Part shown: one piece after another, positions 23,028 through 31,762 of the stretch
Numbering within the stretch: position 1 is the first letter of the stretch
Layout: each line of letters begins with the position of its first letter
NCBI GenBank assembly: GCA_034428935.1
Contig: DAOUHB010000179.1
Location: 1-52,187 of the forward strand
Direction of reading: 5' to 3'
Origin: JAAYZQ01 sp034428935
GTDB lineage: Bacteria > Chloroflexota > Anaerolineae > JAAYZQ01
DNA: 52,187 bases
Program-made: the position numbers and the translations under genes
The notes under the pieces: model-generated
What the model was told of the DNA's origin: nothing
Seen by the model: only the letters and a program-made list of their open reading frames with translations
Databases searched by the model: none

Positions 23028-25093
23028 GCTTCCTCTCCCATGGATCCCTCCGGGTGGCCCTCCAACAGCTCGCCGGCCACCTGCACCACCCGGTCTACCG
23101 AAAAGCCAAGATTCTCAAAGACGACCCCGACGGGCGCCGACGCGCCGTAGCGGTCCAGCCCCAGGACGCGCCCCCCGGAGCCCACCCAGCGGTGCCAGCC
23201 CTGGGAGACGCCCGCTTCCACGGCCAGGCGCAGCGCGACGCCCGGCGGCAGGACCGAGTCGCGGTAGGCCGGCTCCTGGGCGGCAAACAGCTCCCAGCTC
23301 GGGAACGAGACGAGCCGGACGGCAACGCCCTGCTCGGCCAGGCGCTGCCCGGCCTTCAAGATGAGGCTCACCTCCGAGCCGCTGGCCATGAGGACGATCC
23401 GCGGCTCGCCCGCCGGGCCGAGGTCGGCCAGGACGTAGGCGCCCCGCTTCAGGTCCTCGGCCGGGGCCAGCTTGGCACGGTCCAGCGTGGGCAGCGGCTG
23501 CCGCGTGAGGGCCAGGGCCGTGGGCCCCCGGCGGTTCTCGATGGCCATCTTCCAGGCCTCGCGCACCTCGTTGGCATCGGCCGGGCGGATGACCACCATG
23601 TTGGGCAGCGCCCGCAGGGTGGCCAGTTGTTCCACCGGCTGGTGCGTCGGGCCGTCCTCGCCAACGCCCACACTGTCGTGGGTAAAGACCCAGATGGGGC
23701 CCAAGTGCGAGAGGGCGGCGAGGCGCAGCGGCGGCCGCATGTAGTCGGCAAAGACCAGGAACGTCGCGCCGTAGGGTATGACGCCGCCGTGGTAGGCCAT
23801 GCCGTTCACCACCGAGCCCATGCCGTGCTCGCGGACGCCAAAGTGCAGGTTGCGCCCCTCACGGCAGTCGGCGGCAAAGGCCGGGCTGCCGGCCAACCAG
23901 GTGTTGTTCGAAGGGGCCAGGTCCGCGGACCCGCCCATCAGCTCGGGAAGCCTGTCCGCCAGGGCGTTGAGCACCTTGCCGCTGGCAGCGCGGGTGGCCA
24001 TCCCCTTCTCGTCGGCCGGGAACTTGGGCAGGTCGCCGGCCCAGCCCTCGGGCAGCTCGCCCGCCAGGCGCCGCTCCAGCTCGGCCGCCAGGTCGGGGTA
24101 GGCCGCCCGGTAGGCCGACAGGCCCTCCTGCCAGTTCTGTTCCAGCTCCAGGCCGCACTCTGCCGCCTGCCGGAAAAAGGCCAGTGCCTCCTCGGGTACG
24201 TAGAAGCGTGGCTCCCTGGGCCAGCCCAGCCTGTCCTTGGCGCCGTCCAGCTCGTCGTCGCCGGGCGGCTCGCCGTGGGCCTTGGCCGTCCCCGCCCGGG
24301 TGGGCAGGCCGTAGCCGATGGTCGTGCGCACCATGATGAGCGACGGCCGCGGGTCGGCCTTGGCCTCCTGGATGGCGACATCGATGGCGTCCACGTCCAG
24401 CCCGTCCTCGACCCGGAGCACCTGCCAGCCGTAAGCCTCGAAGCGCATGCCCCGATCCTCGGTAAAGGCCAGGCCGGTGGAGCCCTCGATGGTGATCTCG
24501 TTGTCGTCGTATAGATAGATGAGCTTACCCAGGCGCAGGTGGCCGGCCAGCGAGGCCGCCTCTGAGGCCACACCCTCCATCAGGTCGCCGTCGGTGACGA
24601 TGGCGTACACGTAGTGATCAATGATCTCGTGGCCCGGCCGGTTAAAGAGGGCCGCCAGGTGCGCCTCGGCGATGGCCATTCCGACGCCGTTGCTGAACCC
24701 CTGCCCCAGGGGGCCGGTGGTGGTCTCGACGCCGGGCGTCAGGCCGTACTCCGGGTGGCCGGGCGTCAGGCTGCCCCACTGGCGGAAGCGTTTCAGCTCG
24801 TCCAGGGGCAGGTCATAGCCCGCCAGGTGCAGCAGGCTGTAAAGCAGCATGGAGCCGTGCCCGCCCGACAGGACAAAGCGGTCGCGATCGGGCCAGGCCG
24901 GATTGGCCGGGTTGTGCCGCAGGTGCCGGGTCCAGATGGCGTAGGCCAGCGGCGCGGCGCCCATGGGCAGGCCGGGATGGCCCGACTTGGCCTGCTGGAC
25001 GGCATCCGCCGACAGGAAGCGGAGGGTGTTGATGCTCAACTCCTCCAGGGAGCGATTCGCACGCGGGGCCGAAACCCCTTCTACCTTTGCCAA
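23024..25093 (-). CDS. tkt: Transketolase
   Basis: The 689-residue thiamine-diphosphate enzyme transfers two-carbon units between sugar phosphates. An N-terminal TPP domain carries GGHGSMLLYSLLHLAGYDL and the GDG...N cofactor motif (VTDGDLMEG through YDDNEITIEG). The pyrimidine domain carries GVREHGMGSVVNGMAYHGG, and a C-terminal domain follows. TTG 25093 is preferred because AGGAGG lies six bases upstream; no better ATG exists near the family start. It lies 19 bases after the PfkB-kinase stop and overlaps tal. Confidence 0.95.
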   Translation of the reverse strand: MAKVEGVSAPRANRSLEELSINTLRFLSADAVQQAKSGHPGLPMGAAPLAYAIWTRHLRHNPANPAWPDRDRFVLSGGHGSMLLYSLLHLAGYDLPLDELKRFRQWGSLTPGHPEYGLTPGVETTTGPLGQGFSNGVGMAIAEAHLAALFNRPGHEIIDHYVYAIVTDGDLMEGVASEAASLAGHLRLGKLIYLYDDNEITIEGSTGLAFTEDRGMRFEAYGWQVLRVEDGLDVDAIDVAIQEAKADPRPSLIMVRTTIGYGLPTRAGTAKAHGEPPGDDELDGAKDRLGWPREPRFYVPEEALAFFRQAAECGLELEQNWQEGLSAYRAAYPDLAAELERRLAGELPEGWAGDLPKFPADEKGMATRAASGKVLNALADRLPELMGGSADLAPSNNTWLAGSPAFAADCREGRNLHFGVREHGMGSVVNGMAYHGGVIPYGATFLVFADYMRPPLRLAALSHLGPIWVFTHDSVGVGEDGPTHQPVEQLATLRALPNMVVIRPADANEVREAWKMAIENRRGPTALALTRQPLPTLDRAKLAPAEDLKRGAYVLADLGPAGEPRIVLMASGSEVSLILKAGQRLAEQGVAVRLVSFPSWELFAAQEPAYRDSVLPPGVALRLAVEAGVSQGWHRWVGSGGRVLGLDRYGASAPVGVVFENLGFSVDRVVQVAGELLEGHPEGSMGEEA

Positions 25094-25112
25094 TGCCTTC
25101 CTCCTTGCCACA

Positions 25113-26231
25113 TCAGCGCTGGATGCGCGCCGATCCACCCTGGGCAAAGGCCCGCACCTGCTCCACCGTGGCCATCGTCGTGTCGCCCGGGAAGGTGGTC
25201 AGGAGCGCGCCGTGCGCCCAGCCCAGGTTCACGGCTTCCTGCTCCGGTTCGCCGGTCAGCAGCCCATAGAAAAAGCCCGACGCGAAACCGTCCCCGCCGC
25301 CGACGCGATCCAACACGTCCAGCTCACAGGTGGGCGAGACATAGCTCTGACCGTTGATCCAGGCCACCGCTCCCCAGCCGTGCCTGTTGGTGGAATGCAC
25401 CTCGCGCAGGGTGGTGGCTACGATCTTGACCTGGGGATACATGTCGGTCACGCGGTCGATCATGCCGAAAAAGGCCTGAGGGTCGAGCTTGGATTTCCGC
25501 TCTGCCGCTCCGGCGGTGGCGTCCACCTTGGGGCCGGGGATTCCCAGGCCCATTTGCAGGTCCTCTTCGTTGCCCACCAGCACGTCCACGTTCTCCACGA
25601 TGCGCTTCAGAACGGACAGGGCGACGTCGTGGCCGCCCCACAGGTTCCACAGCTTGGCCCGGTAGTTCAGATCGAAGGAGGTGATGGCGCCGGCGGCCTT
25701 GGCCGCCTTCATGCCCTCGATGATGAGCTGGCCCGTCGTCTCGGACAGGGCGGCAAAGATGCCGCCGCTGTGGAACCAGCGCACGCCCCGGGCAAAGATC
25801 TGATCCCAGTCAAAATCCCCCGGCTTGAGCTGCGCGCCGGCCTCGTTGCAGCGGTTGTAAAAGACCACCGGCGCGCGCACGCCCTGGCCCCGGTCGCTGT
25901 AGACCGTCGCCATGTTGGGGCCGTTGACGCCGTTGTGCTCAAAGTGTCTGTAAAAGGGGCGCACCCCCATGGCCCGCACCCGCTCGGCGATGAGGTCGCC
26001 GATGGGATAGTCGACCATGGCCGTCGCAATGCCCGTGCGCAGGCGAAAACAATCCGCCAGGTTGGCAGCGACGTTGAACTCGCCGCCGCTGACGTGGATC
26101 TTGGCCTCGGTAGCCTTGCGGAAAGGGATGACCCCCGGATCCAGGCGATGGACGAGCGCTCCGAGGGATAGCAGGTCCAGGCCGCCGTCCGCTTCGCTGC
26201 TCTCCTGTCGCAGATTCAAGCCATATTTCAT
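25113..26231 (-). CDS. PfkB-family sugar kinase (2-keto-3-deoxygluconate-kinase-like)
   Basis: This 372-residue ribokinase-family protein has SGGEFNVAANLA (about 48-59) near the substrate site and the DRVGGGDGFASGF motif with catalytic base Asp314. DLNYRAKLW near 188-195 resembles KDG kinases. The exact sugar cannot be read from the sequence; KDG, fructose or tagatose derivatives are possible. It is the first gene of the sugar-phosphate operon, with CAGGAGGAAG before ATG 26231 and a near-perfect promoter about 120 bases upstream. Confidence 0.88.
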   Translation of the reverse strand: MKYGLNLRQESSEADGGLDLLSLGALVHRLDPGVIPFRKATEAKIHVSGGEFNVAANLADCFRLRTGIATAMVDYPIGDLIAERVRAMGVRPFYRHFEHNGVNGPNMATVYSDRGQGVRAPVVFYNRCNEAGAQLKPGDFDWDQIFARGVRWFHSGGIFAALSETTGQLIIEGMKAAKAAGAITSFDLNYRAKLWNLWGGHDVALSVLKRIVENVDVLVGNEEDLQMGLGIPGPKVDATAGAAERKSKLDPQAFFGMIDRVTDMYPQVKIVATTLREVHSTNRHGWGAVAWINGQSYVSPTCELDVLDRVGGGDGFASGFFYGLLTGEPEQEAVNLGWAHGALLTTFPGDTTMATVEQVRAFAQGGSARIQR

Positions 26232-26319
26232 ATCTTCCTCCTGTGTGGAACCCACGTCGCCGCGACGCGGCACGATGGGAAAGTTTCTGTAGGCGCTGCC
26301 CGGCTGAAGCTCCTCGAGG

Positions 26320-26336
26320 TGCCCGACACGGGCACG
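26320..26336 (-). other. 5'-leader hairpin of the sugar-phosphate operon
   Basis: GTGCCCG (26320-26326) and CGGGCAC (26330-26336) form a 7-bp stem with a three-base loop, starting about 17 bases after the predicted transcription start. It may protect the 5' end or act in attenuation. No known riboswitch is recognised in the leader. Confidence 0.45.
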
Positions 26337-26359
26337 AGGTGGAGCCGGCCCGATGACCG

Positions 26360-26388
26360 ACTATATCACAGGCACCAACTTCTGTCAA
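26360..26388 (-). promoter_or_regulatory. Promoter of the PfkB-tkt-tal-pgi operon
   Basis: On the minus strand, a perfect TTGACA (26383-26388), a 17-bp spacer and TATAGT (26360-26365). The start near 26353 leaves a leader of about 120 bases. Confidence 0.8.
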
Positions 26389-26410
26389 ACACTCCGGATG
26401 GCGAACCCCT

Positions 26411-26459
26411 AAAACGCCCGCACGCTCCTGACGCCGTCCGTCAGGACAGGTGCGGGCGT
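26411..26459 (-). terminator. Intrinsic terminator after the first MttB-like gene
   Basis: Nested inverted repeats: outer arms ACGCCCGCAC (26414-26423) and GTGCGGGCGT (26450-26459), inner arms TCCTGACG (26426-26433) and CGTCAGGA (26439-26446). On the minus strand the stem is followed by TTTT (26411-26414). It insulates the catabolic island from the sugar-phosphate operon promoter just beyond. Confidence 0.85.
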
Positions 26460-26495
26460 CCCGGGGCCCGAGACATCGGTGGCTTCCGCGGCCTG

Positions 26496-27971
26496 CTAGG
26501 CCCTGAGGCGCGCCTCCGCCTCGTCCAGGACGGCCTGGATGGCCTCCGCGGTGCCGTCGGGCAGGGGCGGCGGCTGGTGTGTGCTCAAAATCTTGCTCAG
26601 GCGCGCCTTGATGCGGTCGTTGGCCGTCAGCGAGCCCGCGGCCTCCCAGTTGAACCACGCCTGGCGGTCCATGAGGTTGGGGCTCCAGATCTCGGCGCGG
26701 CAGCGGCGGGCGGTCTCTTTGGCCGACACGAACTCGCCACCGGGGCCAATCTTGTCGATGAGATCGAGCATGAGCGTGTCGTCGCTGACCTCGATGCCGC
26801 GCATCATGCGCCGGGTCATGGCAATGATCTCGTCGTTCATGACCAGCGCTTCCAGCGAGCCGATGTCGGCGCAGTCGAGAAAGCCGACGTCGTGGACCAG
26901 GGTGGCGCGGCTCAGGGCCGAGAGCACGGTCTGGAAGGTGCTCTCGATGGCGGCCTGTAGGTCGAGGACCTTGGCTTCCGAGGCACCAGAGGTGCCCATG
27001 AACGGCAGGTCCAGGTAGCGGGCCAGGTCCGCCATGGCGGCGCTGTAGAGGCTCATCTCGGGCGCGCCGTAGGCCGGCCGGGCGGTGCGCAGGTCCATGG
27101 CCTCGGGCACGCCGCCAATGCACACCGGCGTGCCGCGCTTCTTGAGTTGGCAGACGGCCAGGCTGGTGAGGGCGCCGGCCAGGGTGATGACCAGGACCGA
27201 GGCGCCGGTGATGGGCGCGCTGGTGCCCGCCGCGCCGCCGCCGACAAACACCACCGGCAGGCCGTACTCTACCGCGCGGAAGGCGTTGGCCAGGTCTTCG
27301 TTGGCCTGCACCAGGGGCGACTGGAAGGTGGCAAAGATGGCCAGGAAGGGTCGCGACCGCAACGCCTCGGCGCTGCCCGCCACGGCGACGCCGATGCGAT
27401 AGATGTCGTCCACGTTGTCGGGGCCGTAACCCCAGGCGAGGACGGGCTTGACCGTGTTGGACACCATGTCGGCCACCTCGTAGACGGGCGCCAGGTGCGG
27501 CGTCACGTCGTCGATGAGGGCCAGTCCCATGACATAGTCGATGGTGTCCAGCGCGTCGGACACCCGGGCGGCCAGGGCAGGGTCACCCCGGCGCGACTTG
27601 CGCCGCTCGCCCGTCTCGGGGTCGATAAAGTAGGTGCAGGTGGGCCCCGGCCCGAAGTAGACCTGGCCGGGAGCAACCTGCAGCCTGTACCTGTCGTCCT
27701 GGGCGCGGTTCGGCCCCGAGGGGCGGGCCCAGAGGGTGAACGACCGCGGGTTGGAGGCCACGGCGTCCTGGATGATGGACGGCGGGATCCAGACCCGCTC
27801 GCCCTCCACGCGGGCCCCCGCCCGGGCCAGCAGCGCCCGCGCCTCGGCGTTTAGCACCTTGACCCCTGTGCGCTGCAGGCACTCCAGGGTGGCCTGATAG
27901 ATCCTCTTGCACTGCGCGTCCGAGAGCACCCGGAAGTCGGGCGCCTGGGTCAGCCGTTCTTGAAAGTCCAT
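26496..27971 (-). CDS. MttB-family (trimethylamine methyltransferase-like) methyltransferase, non-pyrrolysine, copy 1
   Basis: A 491-residue TIM-barrel protein of the MttB superfamily with no in-frame amber codon, so it belongs to the non-pyrrolysine branch. Characterised members of that branch demethylate glycine betaine, proline betaine, carnitine or gamma-butyrobetaine onto a corrinoid protein. Family features include an N-terminal EARALLARAGARVEGERVWIPPSII segment, a Gly-rich GGGAAGTSAPIT loop and the C-terminal LVHDVGFLDCADIGSLEALVMNDEII. GGAG lies nine bases before ATG 27971. It is the last gene of its operon. The substrate is unknown. Confidence 0.88.
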   Translation of the reverse strand: MDFQERLTQAPDFRVLSDAQCKRIYQATLECLQRTGVKVLNAEARALLARAGARVEGERVWIPPSIIQDAVASNPRSFTLWARPSGPNRAQDDRYRLQVAPGQVYFGPGPTCTYFIDPETGERRKSRRGDPALAARVSDALDTIDYVMGLALIDDVTPHLAPVYEVADMVSNTVKPVLAWGYGPDNVDDIYRIGVAVAGSAEALRSRPFLAIFATFQSPLVQANEDLANAFRAVEYGLPVVFVGGGAAGTSAPITGASVLVITLAGALTSLAVCQLKKRGTPVCIGGVPEAMDLRTARPAYGAPEMSLYSAAMADLARYLDLPFMGTSGASEAKVLDLQAAIESTFQTVLSALSRATLVHDVGFLDCADIGSLEALVMNDEIIAMTRRMMRGIEVSDDTLMLDLIDKIGPGGEFVSAKETARRCRAEIWSPNLMDRQAWFNWEAAGSLTANDRIKARLSKILSTHQPPPLPDGTAEAIQAVLDEAEARLRA

Positions 27972-28041
27972 GGCTCATTCTCCGCTGGTATTGATGATGG
28001 GTTGGCAGGAGGCCGGCACGCGCCGGCCGTTGCATTCGGGA

Positions 28042-29469
28042 TCATGGCGCCTGGCCCCCCGACCGGGACTCGATCACGGCCAGGGTGCGCGCCATCTCGT
28101 TCTGGGCCAGGCTGATGGCCTCGTCGACGCCCATGCCCGGCCGGGCCATCAGCAGATCGGCCCCGGCGCCCAGGGCGACGTGGACGGCGATCCGGGCCGA
28201 GAGGTCCGTCTCGGCATAGCTGCCCCCCAGGAAGGCCACCACGCCGGCGGCCTTGCAGGCCAGCAGGGCATCGACGGCGTTGTGGATGCTCCCCAGGTCG
28301 GGCATCTTGACCTGGATGGCGTCGGCCGCCCCCGCCTCCAGGAAGGCGCGGATGTCCGCCAGGGTGTTTGCCCATTCGTCGGCCGCCAGTTGCACGTCGA
28401 GTCCCCGCGCCCGCACATAGTCCTTGAGCGTGCGCATGGCCTCGATCTGGGCTTCGCGGCCCTCCATGAGGACGGGGCTTTCGAGGCGCAGGGGATAGGG
28501 CCCGGCCGCCGTCTTCCAGCCAAAGATCTGGCCCAACATGCGGCCCGGTTGGTGCTCGGCGATCTGGCCCAGGGCGCCGTACAGGTCCAGGTGCACCGTG
28601 GGCCGATAGCCCTCTCCGCCCAGGCGGTCGATGCGCTCGCGGAGCCAGCGGATGTAGCGGGTCATCTCGGCGCCGCTCGGGCCCACCTGTTCCGCCAGGT
28701 TGTCGACGAGGACGTGGGGCAGCGAGGCGATGCGCCGGACGATCATCTTTTCCGCGTTGCGCTGCCGCTCATGGCCGCACTGGGCGTGGAGCGGCACCGG
28801 CTGCCGCGGCGTTGGCAGATCCCACTCGCGGGCGATCACCTCGGCCATGGTCGTGCCCCGGTCCAGGGCCACGGCCGCCAGCAGCGCCTGGCTGATCCCA
28901 TAGCGCACGGCGGTGTGCAGCCGGCCCCCGGGAAAGATCCGCTCCTCACGTCCTTCAAGGGCGGGGGGAGCGGCCCCGGCCCGCGAGGCGGCACGCATCG
29001 CCCGAAACGGCGCCGACAGAAGGGCCCGGCGTGACGCATCCGCCACTCCTTCGCCCCGCTCAGCATCTTGGTCTCTTTCCCCCTGCCGTTCGGGGGTGGG
29101 TTCGACTCCCAACCCGTCAATGAGCGCCGCCAGCTCCCGAAAGGAGCCCAGCTCCCGGCCCACCAGGGCAGGGGCCACCAGGCGCTCGATGGCTGCCAGC
29201 CCGTCCTGGGTGCGAAAGATCGGGTCGCGCCCGGCCAGCCCGCCGTAGGACACTGCCACACAATCGCCCCAGGCCACCTGACCCGTGTCCAGGACGACGC
29301 CGGCGGAGACGGCCTCCGCCACCTCGCGGACGGCGCGAAAGCCGGGCGTCAGCGCCGGGGCGGTAAACCGCTCGCCGAGGGGCACGGGGCGGGCCTTGAG
29401 CGCCGCCAGGTCCTCGGCATAGCCGGCACCGGTGGCGGGCACGGCCAGGAGGCGCACGATCCTGGTCAC
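28042..29469 (-). CDS. 3-methylaspartate ammonia-lyase-like enzyme (enolase superfamily)
   Basis: The 475-residue protein matches methylaspartate ammonia-lyase, which converts threo-3-methylaspartate to mesaconate and ammonia. Catalytic features are in place: His228 (HAQCGH), metal ligands Asp295, Glu330 and Asp364, and base Lys388 in QVKMPDLGSIHN; the C-terminal MARPGMGVDE also matches. It carries an extra stretch of about 55 polar residues (124-178) before the barrel, making it longer than the usual 410-420. GTG 29469 overlaps the Fe-S gene stop by 4 bases. No glutamate mutase gene is nearby, so the substrate may be an aspartate derivative other than methylaspartate. Confidence 0.85.
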   Translation of the reverse strand: MTRIVRLLAVPATGAGYAEDLAALKARPVPLGERFTAPALTPGFRAVREVAEAVSAGVVLDTGQVAWGDCVAVSYGGLAGRDPIFRTQDGLAAIERLVAPALVGRELGSFRELAALIDGLGVEPTPERQGERDQDAERGEGVADASRRALLSAPFRAMRAASRAGAAPPALEGREERIFPGGRLHTAVRYGISQALLAAVALDRGTTMAEVIAREWDLPTPRQPVPLHAQCGHERQRNAEKMIVRRIASLPHVLVDNLAEQVGPSGAEMTRYIRWLRERIDRLGGEGYRPTVHLDLYGALGQIAEHQPGRMLGQIFGWKTAAGPYPLRLESPVLMEGREAQIEAMRTLKDYVRARGLDVQLAADEWANTLADIRAFLEAGAADAIQVKMPDLGSIHNAVDALLACKAAGVVAFLGGSYAETDLSARIAVHVALGAGADLLMARPGMGVDEAISLAQNEMARTLAVIESRSGGQAP

Positions 29470-30500
29470 GGCAGGGGCTCCATGGTGACGGCCCCGGCGG
29501 GGCAGGTGTTGGCGCACAGGCCGCAGCCCCAACAGAGGTCGGGATCGAAGGCCACGGCGGCCTTTTCCCTGCCCCTGGCGTCCAGCACGCGTGTCCCGTC
29601 GTGGTAAAAGGCCCCGAAGTGGCAACGCTTGACGCAGGCGCCGCACATGGTGCAGGCCCCGGCGTCGTAGCGGGCCACGTAACGGCTGCGGGGCCAGGTG
29701 CCCTTGCTGCCCAGGATCTGGGCCGCGCGGAAGGGGTAGCAGTCGCAGGCACAGCAGTTGCAGATGGCGTGCAGCCCACGCTCTCGCCACTGCGGGTCGC
29801 CGGTGTGCATCAGCCCCGCCTTGTCGGCGCGGCGCACCACATCCTTGGCCTCCTCGCGGGTCAGGCGGCGGCCATGCCCTCGCGCCAGGGCCTCCAGGGC
29901 CATGTCGTCCATCCAGATGCAGGTGTCGACCGGGCGGGTGCAGTGCTCGCCCAGGCGGCGGCAGTCGCACACCTCCAGGGCGACGTGGGTCGCGGCGTCA
30001 ATCATCTCTTCCACTTCGTGCACGAGCAGCACGGCGTCGTTGGGGGGCCGCCGCCCCTCGATCACGGGCTCCGGGTCGCCGGCGCGGTGGGCCCGCACCA
30101 TGGCCTCCACGGCGGGGCGGTGCTGCTCCACGAACTCGGCCAGGAAGCGGCGATCCAGGACGCGGCGCGCCTCTTCGGGCACCTCGCTCCAGCGGCCATG
30201 CTTGGCCACATAGTCCAGCAGGCGCTCAAAGCGCGAGGCCTTGTAAAGTGCCTGCGCCTCCGCGCCGCCGCCCGGCGCCTCGCGGTCGACCACGTGGTGG
30301 CTGTAGGCCCTCTCCAGCAAGGCGGCGGCTGCTTCAAGATCCAACCCCAGGCGGGCGGCGACGTCTTCCGCCGCATACGACTCCTGGCCCAGGGCCAGGA
30401 CGAGGCGCATCTCTTCTTCGTCCACCATGGGCCCCAGGTAGGGACGGGCCTCGTCCCAAACCCCAAAGGCCTCGCAAAAGTCATCGATCAATCTCGTCAC
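29466..30500 (-). CDS. Multi-cluster 4Fe-4S protein with N-terminal winged-helix-like domain
   Basis: The 344-residue protein has a helical N-terminus (about 25-75) resembling a winged helix. A Cys-rich central part follows (CDCRRLGEHC, VDTCIWM, then CNCCACDC), and two C-terminal ferredoxin motifs, CTMCGACVKRCHFGAF and CWGCGLCANTCPAGAV. It could hold two [4Fe-4S] clusters plus at least one unusual cluster. The GTG start overlaps the PLP-enzyme stop, and its own stop overlaps the ammonia-lyase start, so all three are translationally coupled. An electron-transfer or activating role for a partner enzyme is inferred only from this context. Confidence 0.75.
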   Translation of the reverse strand: MTRLIDDFCEAFGVWDEARPYLGPMVDEEEMRLVLALGQESYAAEDVAARLGLDLEAAAALLERAYSHHVVDREAPGGGAEAQALYKASRFERLLDYVAKHGRWSEVPEEARRVLDRRFLAEFVEQHRPAVEAMVRAHRAGDPEPVIEGRRPPNDAVLLVHEVEEMIDAATHVALEVCDCRRLGEHCTRPVDTCIWMDDMALEALARGHGRRLTREEAKDVVRRADKAGLMHTGDPQWRERGLHAICNCCACDCYPFRAAQILGSKGTWPRSRYVARYDAGACTMCGACVKRCHFGAFYHDGTRVLDARGREKAAVAFDPDLCWGCGLCANTCPAGAVTMEPLP

Positions 30501-31750
30501 GATCCGTGTGCCTCCTTCAGAGCCTGCTCCAGGTCCGCGATGATGTCGGCGGCGTCTTCGAGGCCCACGGACAGGCGGATGAGACCGTCGTCGATGCCGG
30601 CCTCGGCCCGCTCCTCGGGAGTCATGTGCTCGTGGGTGATGGTCGCCGGGTGCATGCAGATGGTGCGGCTGGTGCCAAAGGTGACGGCGTGGCACACCAG
30701 CTTCAGGCTGTCCATGAGCCGCGCAGCGGCGGGCTTGCCGCCCTCCACGACGAAGGACAGCATGCCGCCGGCGGCGCTCATCTGCCGCCGGGCCAGCTCG
30801 AGCTGGGGATGGCCCGGCAGGCCCGGATAGTTGACGTGGCGCACCCGGGGGTGCGCCGCCAGGAACTCGGCCACGGCCTGGGCGTTGCAGCTATGGCGCT
30901 CCATGCGCAGCCCCAGGGTCTCCAGGAACATGAGGGTCAGCCAGCACTCGAAGGGCTGCATGACCGAGCCGATGAACTCCGTGGTGTTCCAGCGAACGTC
31001 CTCCACCAGCGCCTCGGGGCCGACGATGGCCCCGCCCAGGACGCTGGCGTTGCCCGCCAAGAACTTGGTCACCGACAGCAGGACGATGTCGGCGCCCAGG
31101 GCAAGGGGCTGCTGCAGGGCGGGCGTGGCCGTGGTGTTGTCGACCAGGAGCGGCACGCCGTGGGCGTGGGCCACGGCGGCCACGGCGGCGACGTCGGTCA
31201 CGAACAGGGTCGGGTTGCTGGGCGTCTCCACCCAGACCAGCCGCGTGCGGGCGTCGATCTGGGCGTCCCAGGCGGCGGGGTCGCCGGGGTCGGCGACGAA
31301 CCGAAAGCCGACCTGGCAGCGCTGCGGAAAGATGGCCGCCGCCTGTTTGTAGCCCTCGCCAAAGATGTTCAGGCTGGTAACCACGTTGTCGCCCGGCCGG
31401 GCGATGGTCGAGATGAGGTCAAAGAGCGCCTGCGAGCCCGAGCCGGCGGTGACCGCCGCCTCGCCGCCCTCCAGCGCGGCCAGCCGCTCCTCCAGCAGGC
31501 CCGTCGTCGGCGTCTTGGTGCGGCCATAGACCGGGTACGGGATCCGGTCAAAGCTGTGGTAGGGATAGGTCATGGACGGCGTGATGGGCGGCACGAAGGA
31601 GCGAAAGCGCTCCAGGTCGTCCAGGGGATGGAAACCGGCGTGCAGGGCCCGCGTGTCAAATCCCAGGGCCGCATCCTCACGCTCCGCAGGCCGGGCTCCC
31701 GGCTCGTAGACCCACGGTTTTCTCATAAAGAACAACTCACTGTCGTGCAC
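30497..31750 (-). CDS. Cys/Met-metabolism PLP-dependent enzyme (gamma-synthase/gamma-lyase family)
   Basis: A 417-residue fold-type I PLP enzyme with the cofactor-binding lysine at 229 (LLSVTKFLAGNASVLGG), the VETPSNPTLFVTDV motif and LVDNTTATP. The family includes cystathionine gamma-synthase, methionine gamma-lyase and O-acetylhomoserine sulfhydrylase. Here the usual YSRxxNPT phosphate-site motif is replaced by YGRTKTPTT, so the exact reaction is uncertain. GTG 31750 follows AGGAGG with short spacing. It lies 12 bases after the second MttB-like gene and overlaps the Fe-S gene, forming one operon. Confidence 0.85.
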   Translation of the reverse strand: MHDSELFFMRKPWVYEPGARPAEREDAALGFDTRALHAGFHPLDDLERFRSFVPPITPSMTYPYHSFDRIPYPVYGRTKTPTTGLLEERLAALEGGEAAVTAGSGSQALFDLISTIARPGDNVVTSLNIFGEGYKQAAAIFPQRCQVGFRFVADPGDPAAWDAQIDARTRLVWVETPSNPTLFVTDVAAVAAVAHAHGVPLLVDNTTATPALQQPLALGADIVLLSVTKFLAGNASVLGGAIVGPEALVEDVRWNTTEFIGSVMQPFECWLTLMFLETLGLRMERHSCNAQAVAEFLAAHPRVRHVNYPGLPGHPQLELARRQMSAAGGMLSFVVEGGKPAAARLMDSLKLVCHAVTFGTSRTICMHPATITHEHMTPEERAEAGIDDGLIRLSVGLEDAADIIADLEQALKEAHGS

Positions 31751-31762
31751 AAGTCCTCCTAT

